Source of the DNA: Antilocapra americana
Taxonomy: Eukaryota > Chordata > Mammalia > Artiodactyla > Antilocapridae
Assembly: GCA_007570785.1 (NCBI GenBank)
Contig: ML664152.1
Span: 7,366,171-7,430,170, forward strand
DNA: 64,000 nt
Reading direction: 5' to 3'
Under the pieces are notes generated by a model. The model searched no databases and was not told the origin of the DNA. It worked only from the letters and a program-made list of their open reading frames with translations. The stretch's first letter is position 1; each line of letters starts with the position of its first letter. The position numbers and the translations under genes were made by a program. Below are positions 56,745 through 64,000 of the stretch, piece by piece.

Positions 56745-57110
56745 TGAAAAAAAAATGCACAAACTAAAAGTTGAGAGTTATGTTTTATTTGGTGGGCAAA
56801 ACTGAGGACCTAAGCCCAAGACACAGCATCTCAGATATCTCTGAGGGACTGCTCAGAAGAGGCAAGGGGGAGCCAGGATATACAGGAGTTTTTGCAACAA
56901 AGACCAGGTAGTCAAAATGTGGAATTTGGCACTTTTCTATATATGAGAAAATGCAAAAGTCTCAGCTCACTGAAATCATTCCTTTGATATTCACCTCAGC
57001 TATCACCTCAGGGCTTACCATCAAGGGCGGCTGTGTTGGTTGATGGCTATAGCATCCTTTGTTTACTGATCTGGCAGGCAGCGTTTTTAGTTCACAGGTC
57101 CCTCAACACA
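56745..57110 (+). mobile_element. LTR-like repeat family Y, copy C
   Basis: 'gactgaaaaaaaaatgcaca', 'gagttatgttttatttggtg', 'ctgagggactgctcagaaga', 'caggatatacaggagttttt' and 'agcatcctttgtttactgat' match copies A, B and D. Confidence 0.6.
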
Positions 57111-57230
57111 AATAGATAAATGTATTATAGTATACTTATAAAATGGAATGTTTGACTCTTCCAATAAGAATAAACAAGCTACAATTACACAAAACAATAA
57201 GAATGAATTTCAAAAGTATAATGGGGGATG

Positions 57231-59029
57231 TGAAAAGGAAAGATATACCCATTTGAATGCAGAGTTCCAAAGAATAGCAAGGAGAGATAAGAAAACCTTC
57301 CCAGTGATCAGTGCAAAGAAGTAGAGGAAAACAATAGAATGGGAAAGACTAGAGATTTCTTCAAGAAAATTAGAGATAACAAGGGAATATTTCATGCAAA
57401 GATGGGCTCAATAAAGGACGGAAATAATATGGACCTAACAGAAGCAGAAGATACAGGTGGCAAGAATATACAGAAGAACTATGAAAAAAAGATCTTTATG
57501 ACCCAGATAATCACAGTGGTGTGATCACTCACCTAGGGCCAGACATCCTGGAATGCAAAGTCAAGTGGGCCTTAGGAACCATCACTATGAACAAAGGTAA
57601 TGGAGACGGTGGATTTCCAGTTGAGCTATCTCAAATCCTAAAGGATGATGCTGTGAAAGTGCTGCACTCAATATGCCAGCCAATTTGGAAAACTCAGCAG
57701 TAAACACAGGACTGGAAAAGGTCAGTTTTCATTCCAATCCCAAAGAAAGGCAATGCCAGAGAATGCTCAAACTACCGTACAACTGCACTCATCTCACACA
57801 TTAGTAAAGCAATGCTCAAAATTCTCCAAGCCAGCCTTCAACAGTATGTGAACCATGAACTTCCAGATATTCAAGCTGAATTTAGAAAATGCAGAAGAAC
57901 CAGAGATCAAATTGCCAACATCTGCTGGATTATCGAAAAAGCAACAGAGTTCCAGAAAAACATCTACTTCTGCTTTATTGACTATGCCAAAGCCTTTGTG
58001 TGGATCACAACAAACTGGAAAATTCTGAAAGAGATGGGAGTACCAGACCATCTGACCTGCTTCCTGAGAAACCTGTATGCAGGTCAAGAAGCAACAGTTA
58101 GAACTGGACATGGAAAAATAGACTGGTTACAAATAAGGAAAGGAGTACATCAAGGCTGTATATTATCACCCTGCTTATTAACTTATATTCAGAGTACATC
58201 ATGAGAAATGCTGGGCTGGATGAAGCCAAAGCTGGAATCAAGATTGCCAAGAGAAATATTAATAACCTCAGATATGCAGATGACACCATTCTTATGGCAG
58301 AATGTGAAGAGGAACTAAAGAGCCTCTTGATGAAAGTAAAGAGGAGAGTAAAAAAGTTGGTTTAAAGCTCAACATTCAGAAAACTAAGATCATGGCATCT
58401 GGTCCCATCACTTCATGGCAAATAGATGGGGAAAGAGTGGCTGACTTTATTTTCTTGGGCTCCAAAATCACTGCAGCCATGAAATTAAAAGGCACTTCCT
58501 CCTTGGAAGTAATATTCTGACCAACTTGTATAGCATATTAAAAAGCAGAGACATTTCTTTGCTAACACAGATCTGTCTAGTCAAGGCTATGGTTTTTCCA
58601 GTAGTCATATACAGATGTGAGAGTTGGACTATTAAGAAAGCTGAGTGCCAAAGAATCGATGCTTTTGACCTATGGTGTTGGAGAAGACTCTTGGGAGTCC
58701 CTTGGACTGCAAGGAGATCCAACCAGTCCATCCTAAAGGAGCTCAGTCCTGAATATTCACTGGAAGAACTGATGCTGAAGCTTAAAATCCAGTCCTTTGA
58801 GTACCTGATGGGAAGAACTGACTCATTTGAAAAGACCCTGATGCTGGGAAGGATTGAAGGCAGGAAGAGAAGGGGAGGACAGAGGATGAGATGGCTGGAC
58901 GGCATGACCTACTCAATGGACATGGGTTTGAGTAAACTCTGGGAGTTGGTGATGGACAGGGAGGACTGGTATACTGCAGTCCATGGGATCTCAAAGAGTC
59001 GGACACAACTGAGTGACTGAACTGAACTG
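57231..59029 (+). mobile_element. BovB LINE, 5'-truncated
   Basis: Starts in the linker between endonuclease and RT ('gaaaaggaaagatataccca') and runs to the 3' end ('gagtgactgaactgaactga'). Opposite in orientation to the copy at 60981-63776, which covers the same region. Confidence 0.94.
57339..59020 (+). pseudogene. BovB reverse transcriptase remnant
   Basis: RT domain in pieces: 'ECKVKWALGTITMNKGNG' (57521-57703), 'FRKCRRTRDQIANICWIIEK' with 'FCFIDYAKAFVWI' (57812-58204), YADD near 58272-58285, and the C-terminal part '[20 protein letters not shown]' to '[20 protein letters not shown]' (58526-59020, open for 164 codons). Stops and shifts lie between them and the endonuclease is missing, so it is inactive. 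Confidence 0.92.
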
Positions 59030-59333
59030 ACACAAAAGAATATGTGGTATGATTCAATTTTTACAAAGTTAAAAAACCTGGCACAGCTAGTCTTTGATGT
59101 TTGGAGTCATGATTATAGTTATCCTTGGGTGGCAGACGGTAGTGACTGGGAGGAAAACAAGGAAGTTTGTAGGGTGTTGCTAATATTTTGTTTCTTGACT
59201 TGGGCACATGTGTTCCATTGATAAAAATTCAGTTTGTGAAAAATCATCACTTATGTGAGAGAGAGATATATACACATATATATTTATAAACACAAATATG
59301 TAACATACACACCACACCCACATATATTTCAAT

Positions 59334-59589
59334 TGTCAACTAAATAAAAAGCATAACCTAAAAGTTGAGAATTATGTTTTACTTGGCAGACTTGCAAAGG
59401 ACTTAATCCCAGGAGGAAACAGCTCAGATTGCTCTGAGGGACTGCTCTGAAGAGGTAGGGAGGAGCCAGGCTACATAGTTTTTACAAAACAAAACAAGCA
59501 AACAAAAACCAGGTAGTCAGAACATCATGCAGTTATTGTTAGTGAGAGAAAATCAGACATGTTGCACAAAAGACATTCTTCATCCACAT
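59334..59589 (+). mobile_element. LTR-like repeat family Y, copy D
   Basis: 'tgtcaactaaataaaaagca', 'gagaattatgttttacttgg', 'ctgagggactgctctgaaga' and 'gtagtcagaacatcatgcag'; 3'-truncated against a Bov fragment. Confidence 0.6.
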
Positions 59590-59738
59590 AATCCCTGGGT
59601 TGGGAAGATCCCCTGGAGAAGGAGATGGCAACCTACTCCCATATTCTGGCCTGAAGGATTCCATGGACAGAGAAGCCTGGCAGGCTACAGTCCATGAGGT
59701 CACAAAGAGTCGGACACGACTAAGTAACTTTCACTCAC
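59590..59738 (+). mobile_element. Bov-tA/Bov-A SINE, head missing
   Basis: 'ccctgggttgggaagatccc', 'ggagatggcaacctactccc', 'gcctggcaggctacagtcca', end 'gacacgactaagtaactttc'. The tRNA-like head is absent. Confidence 0.9.
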
Positions 59739-60574
59739 TCCTTGTCCATGGAATAATTTAAAATGTTAAAGAATATTGGATGGCATGTGGCATCTTTAGA
59801 GAACCTGGACAACTAGGCTGGCAAACTACACAGTTGGAAAAGAACCCAAAATCTTACCACAGAGCAGTTTTAGTGAAAATCCCACTGCTATGCTGCTAGG
59901 TCCCAGATGGCCAACTGCATTGTTACTATGACCTCTAAGAATGCTGCCTCTAAAGACTGCCTGTAGCTGCTCCCACTGCTGCTGTCGCTTCCTGTCGCTA
60001 GAATGTATAAGAAGCGTGTTTCTTCACTGTACCTGATTCTTCTTTAAAGTATAGAACAGGTATGGGTATGGGTCATCGTCATGGCGAGGTCATGGCCTCT
60101 CCTCCACACTGAACGGATGCTAGAAAAAATGAGTCTGGAATTTTCAGTTTCTACGATGGGATACAAACTCTGCCTCATTAGAAGGCAGATGCTGGGTAGT
60201 CAAAAGAATAACTGTGAATACAAAAATATTCAGCATCCAACAAGGTAAACTTTACAGTGTCTGGCATCCAAACAAAGATTGCCAGGCAAAGAAGTAGGAA
60301 AGCATGATCCACAATGAGGAAAATAATCAATTAAATGAAACTGACTCAAAACTGACATATACCCAAGAATTATGAGATGAAGACATGTAAACAATTGTTT
60401 TAACTGTATTCTACCTGCTCAAAATCTAAAAGACATAGAAAATCCAAAAATATAATAAAAGTAGAACTCCTAAAGAGGAAAACTATAATGGCTGAGATGA
60501 AAAATATATTTTAGGACTAATGAATGATTAAATGTGATAAAAGGAGAGACTACTGAATTTAAAACATAGCACTT
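59739..60574. other. No gene recognised
   Basis: About 830 bases; no open frame or repeat I can support. Confidence 0.45.
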
Positions 60575-60720
60575 GGGACTTCCCTGGTGGTCCAGTGGCT
60601 CAGACTCTGTGCTCCCAATGCAGGAGGCCCACTTTGATCCCTGGTCAGGGATCCCTGGCTTGATCCCACATGCTGCAACTAAAGACCCTGCAGAGCCAAA
60701 TAAATAAATAAATATTTTAA
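60575..60720 (+). mobile_element. CHR-type SINE
   Basis: 'gggacttccctggtggtcca', 'ctttgatccctggtcaggga' (B box), 'ccctgcagagccaaataaat' and an (AAAT)n tail. 'atagca(c)tt' on both sides may be a TSD. Confidence 0.9.
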
Positions 60721-60980
60721 AAATAGCATTAGAAGGTGTACAAAGGGAAACCGTAGGAGAAAGAGAAGGTAAAAATGATAAATCAGTGTGCTGTGAGACA
60801 ACAAGTGGCCCAATATATCTTGGGATCCCTGAAAGTAGATGCAGAAGAAATACTGGGAGAAATGATGGCTCCAAATTTCCAAACTATGAAAACTATAAAT
60901 CCATAGACCCAAGCTCAGTGAACAGTAGGCATAAGAAATATGAGGTAAACAGTACAAAACACACCATCAAGTTGCCCATC
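60721..60980. other. No feature recognised
   Basis: About 260 bases between a CHR SINE and a BovB 3' end; purine-rich but unassigned. Confidence 0.4.
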
Positions 60981-63776
60981 AATTCAGTTCATTTCAGTCG
61001 CTCAGTAGTGTCCTACTCTTTGCGACCCCATAGACTGCAGCATGCCAGGCCTCTGTGTCCATCACCAACTCCTGGAGCATCCTCAAACTCATGTCCATTG
61101 AGTAGGTGATGCCTTCCAACCAGCTCATTCTCTGTTGTCCCCTTCACCTGCCCTCAATCGTTCCCAGCATCAGAGTCTTTTCAAATGAGTCAGCTCTTCG
61201 AAGCAGGTGGCCAATGTATTGTAGTTTAAGCTTTAGCATCAGTCCTTCCAAAGAACACTCAGGATTGATCTCTTTTAGGATGGTCTGATTGGATCTCCTT
61301 GAAGTCTTCATGAGAGAAGACTCCTCTCAAGAGTCTTCTCCAGCACCACAGTTCAAAAGCATCAATTCTTTGGCACTCAGCTTTCTTTATAGTCCAACTC
61401 TCACATCCATACATGACTGCTGGAAAAATCATAGCCTTGACTAGACAGACCTTGGTAGACAAAGTAATGTCTCTGATTTTCCATGTGCTGTATAGGTTGG
61501 TCAGAACTTTCTTTGCAAGGAGCAAGTGTCTTTTAATTTCATGGCTGCAGTCACCATCTACAGTGATTTTGGAGCCCAAGAAAATAAAGTCAGCCACTGT
61601 TTCCACTGTTCCCCATCTATTTGCTGAGAAGTGATGGGACCAGATGCCATGACCTTAGTTTTCTGAATGTTGAGCTTTAAACCAACTTTTTCACTCTCCT
61701 TTCACTTTTCATCAACAGGCTCTTTAGTTCCTCTTCACTTTCTGCCATAAGGGTGGTGTCATCTGCATATCTGAGGTTATTGATATTTCTCCTGGCAATC
61801 TTGAGTCCCGCTTGTGCTTCCTCCAGCCCAGTGTTTCTCATGATGTACTCTGCATATAAGTTAAATAAGCAAAGTGACAATATACAGCCTTGATGTATGC
61901 CTTTTCCTATTTGGAGCCAGCCTGTTGTTCCAGGTCCAGTTCTAACTGTTGCTTCTTGACCTGCATACAGGTTTCTCAAGAGACAGGTCAGGTGGTCTGG
62001 TACTCCCACCTCTTTCAGAATTTTCAACAGTTTGTTGTGATCCACACAAAGGCTTTGGCGTAGTCAATAAAGCAGAAGTAGATGTTTTTCTGGAACTCTC
62101 TTGCTTTTTTGATAATCCAGCAGATATTGGCAATTTGATCTCTGGTTCTGCATTTTCTAAATTCAGCTTGAATATCTGGAAGTTCACGGTTCACATACTG
62201 TTGAAGGCTGGCTTGGAGAATTTTGAGCATTACTTTACTAATGTGTGAGATGAGTGCAATTGTTCAGTAGTTTGAGCATTCTTTGGCTTTGCCTTTCTTT
62301 GGGATTGGAATGAAAATTGACCTTTTCCAGTCCTCTGGTCACTGCTAAGTTTTCCAAATTTGTTGATATATTGAGTGTAGCACTTTCACAGCATCTTCAT
62401 TTAGGATTTGAAATAGCTCAACTGGAATTCCATCATCTCCACTAGCTTTGTTCATAGTGATGATTCCTAAGGCCCACTTGACTTCACATTCCAGGATGTC
62501 TGGCCATAGGTGAGTGATCACACCATTGTGATTATCTGGGTCATGAAGATCTTTTTTGTACAGTTCTTCTATGTAATCTGGCCACCTGTTCTTAATATCT
62601 TCTGCTTCTGTTAGGTCCATACCATTTCTGTCCTTTATTGTTGCCAGCTTTGCAAGAAATGTTTCCTTGGAATCTCTGATTTTCTTGAAGAGATCTCTAG
62701 TCTTTCCCATTCTATTGTTTTCCTCTATTTCTTTGCACTGATCACTGAAGAAGGCCTTCTTATCTCTCCTTGCTATTCTTAGGAGCTCTGCATTCAGATG
62801 GGAATATCTTTCCTTTTCTCCTTTGCTTTTCACTTCTCTTCTTTTCTCAGCTACTTGTAAGGCCTCCTCAGACACCTGTTTTGCTCTTTTTGCATTTCTT
62901 TTTCTTGGGGATGGTCTTGATCCCCGTCTCCTGTACAATGTCCTGAACCTCTGTCCATAGTTCATCAGGTACTCTATCAGATCTAATCCCTTAAATCTAT
63001 TTCTCACGTCCACTGTATAATCATTAGGGATTTGATTTAGGTCATACCTGAATGGTCTGGTAGTTTTCCCTACTTTCTTCAGTTTAAGTCTGAATTTGGC
63101 AATAAGGTGTTCATGATCTGAGCAAGAGTCAGCTCCTGATCTTGTTTTTGCTGGCTGTATAGAGCTTCTCCATCTTTGGTTCCAAAGAATATAATCTGAT
63201 TTCAGTGTTGACCATCTGGTGATGTCCATGTGTAGAGTTTTCTCTTGTATTGTTGGAAGAGGGTGTTTGTTATGACCAGTGCATTCTCTTGGCAAAACTC
63301 TATTAGCCTTTGCTCTGCTTCATTCTGTACTCCAAGGCCAAATTTGCCTGTTACTCCAGGTGTTTCTTAACTTCCTAATTTTGCATTCCAGTCTCCTATA
63401 CTGAAAAGGACATGTTTTTTGAGTGTTAGTTCTAAAAGGTCTTGTAGGTCTTCATAGAACCGTTCAACTTCAGCTTCATCAGCATTACTGGTTGAGGTAT
63501 AGACTTGGATTACTGTGATATTGAATGGTTTACCTTGGAAACAAAAAGAGATCATTTTGTAATTTTTGATATTGCATCCAAGTACTCCAATTTGGACTCT
63601 TTTGTTGACTATGACAGCTACTCCGTTTCTTCTAAGGGATTCCTGCTCACAGTAGTAGATATAATGGTCATCTGAGTTAAATTCACCCATTCCAGTCCGT
63701 TTTAATTTGCTGATTCCTAAACTGTTGATACTCACTCTTGCCATCTCTGTTTGACCACTTCTAATTTGCCTTGATT
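60981..63776 (-). mobile_element. BovB LINE, 2.8 kb, 5'-truncated
   Basis: Minus strand, from the 3' end ('aattcagttcatttcagtcg') to a truncation at the start of the endonuclease region ('ctaatttgccttgattataa'). It holds nearly all of the ORF region. No convincing TSD. Confidence 0.94.
61259..63744 (-). pseudogene. BovB endonuclease/reverse transcriptase, the best-preserved copy
   Basis: In element order: endonuclease part 'GISKLKRTGMGEFNSDDHYI' to 'FSIGDWNAKLGS' (63367-63744); a 316-codon open frame (62345-63295) covering the end of the endonuclease, linker and RT start ('KWALGIITMNKASGDDGIPV'); 'FRKCRTRDQIANICWIIKKA' (62024-62230); the RT core with YADD ('NLRYADDTTLMAES', 61677-62045); and the C-terminal part '[20 protein letters not shown]' (61259-61606). 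Five or so breaks separate them, fewer than in the full-length copy at 32226, so it may be younger. It is not functional. Confidence 0.93.
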
Positions 63777-64000
63777 ATAACTTGTGATAAAAAGAAAAAT
63801 CTTAAATGAGTCAGAGTTGTAGGTGAATCTTTCAGAATTGCTGGATAGATCTGGGATTATGTCCTGAAAATGACATGTTTTAATCATCTTTTTAGTCTTT
63901 TTAAGAGCCAAATACACTTGAGAAAGATTATATTGAGAAGGAAAGACTTGGAAGCAAAGAGACCACAGGAGAGTTTTACCATAATGCAATGAGATCAGTG
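63777..64000. other. No feature recognised
   Basis: The last 220 bases show no gene or repeat I can support. Confidence 0.4.

Larger units (their letters stand above)
57111..59262 (+). mobile_element. Old L1 3' end flanking a BovB
   Basis: The left part (57111-57230: 'caagctacaattacacaaaa') and right part (59030-59262: 'gaatatgtggtatgattcaa', 'cttgacttgggcacatgtgt') join into an old L1 3' end. The BovB (57231-59029) landed in it. A few dozen L1 bases seem missing at the join, so there is no clean TSD. Confidence 0.7.

Noticed and set aside
1..64000. CRISPR arrays, bacterial operons, phage or plasmid features
   Set aside because: The repeats are dispersed retrotransposons, not regularly spaced short repeats, and the sequence is clearly mammalian.

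Overview
The window looks like nuclear DNA of a ruminant, most likely a bovid such as cow, buffalo, sheep or goat. This rests on repeat families that occur together only in that group: many copies of the BovB (RTE-type) LINE, Bov-tA and Bov-A2 SINEs, tRNA-Glu-derived CHR-type SINEs, and young L1 elements of the ruminant L1-BT type. Species cannot be fixed by eye, and family names here come from recognition, not from a database search.

I found no convincing host protein-coding exon, tRNA, rRNA or other host gene. The open frames over 100 codons that make sense belong to retrotransposons or a DNA transposon. The window is best read as intergenic or deep intronic DNA built from nested transposon insertions.

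Layout. 1-3.3 kb: end of a BovB, LTR pieces, MIR, Bov-tA and a mariner MITE. 5.7-7.2 kb: an old L1 3' end split by a young L1 fragment and a CHR SINE, each with clear target-site duplications (TSDs). 9.7-14.9 kb: L1 3' end, Bov-A2, CHR/Bov-tA nest, a 5'-truncated BovB and a Bov-tA. 15.5-21.4 kb: Tigger-like element, old L1 split by a 1.2 kb mariner with a dead transposase, LTR pieces and a hAT MITE. 22.4-28.9 kb: antisense L1, LTR-like repeats including a head-to-head inverted pair, and a chimeric SINE/BovB retrocopy. 30.3-35.6 kb: a 5'-inverted BovB and a full-length BovB with TSD. 36.4-45.2 kb: MIRs, a hAT MITE, MLT1-type LTRs, three BovB 3' pieces and an unusual tailless L1 ORF1 fragment. 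45.69-51.11 kb: the main element, a 5.4 kb L1 with an intact 308-codon ORF1, a broken ORF2 and a perfect 13 bp TSD. 51.6-64 kb: old L1s, MLT1, SINEs and two long BovB copies in opposite orientation.

The autonomous elements present (L1, BovB, mariner) are the likely sources of the rest: L1 machinery is known to move processed RNAs, BovB machinery is thought to move the Bov SINEs, and mariner and hAT transposases move the MITEs. All copies here look inactive except that L1 ORF1 is open. I did not find a new biological system. The most unusual items are the 139 bp internal L1 fragment with its own TSD (43955-44093), the Bov-tA/BovB chimera with a poly(T) tract (26174-26557), and a mariner resembling the primate Hsmar1 lineage (18011-19218).
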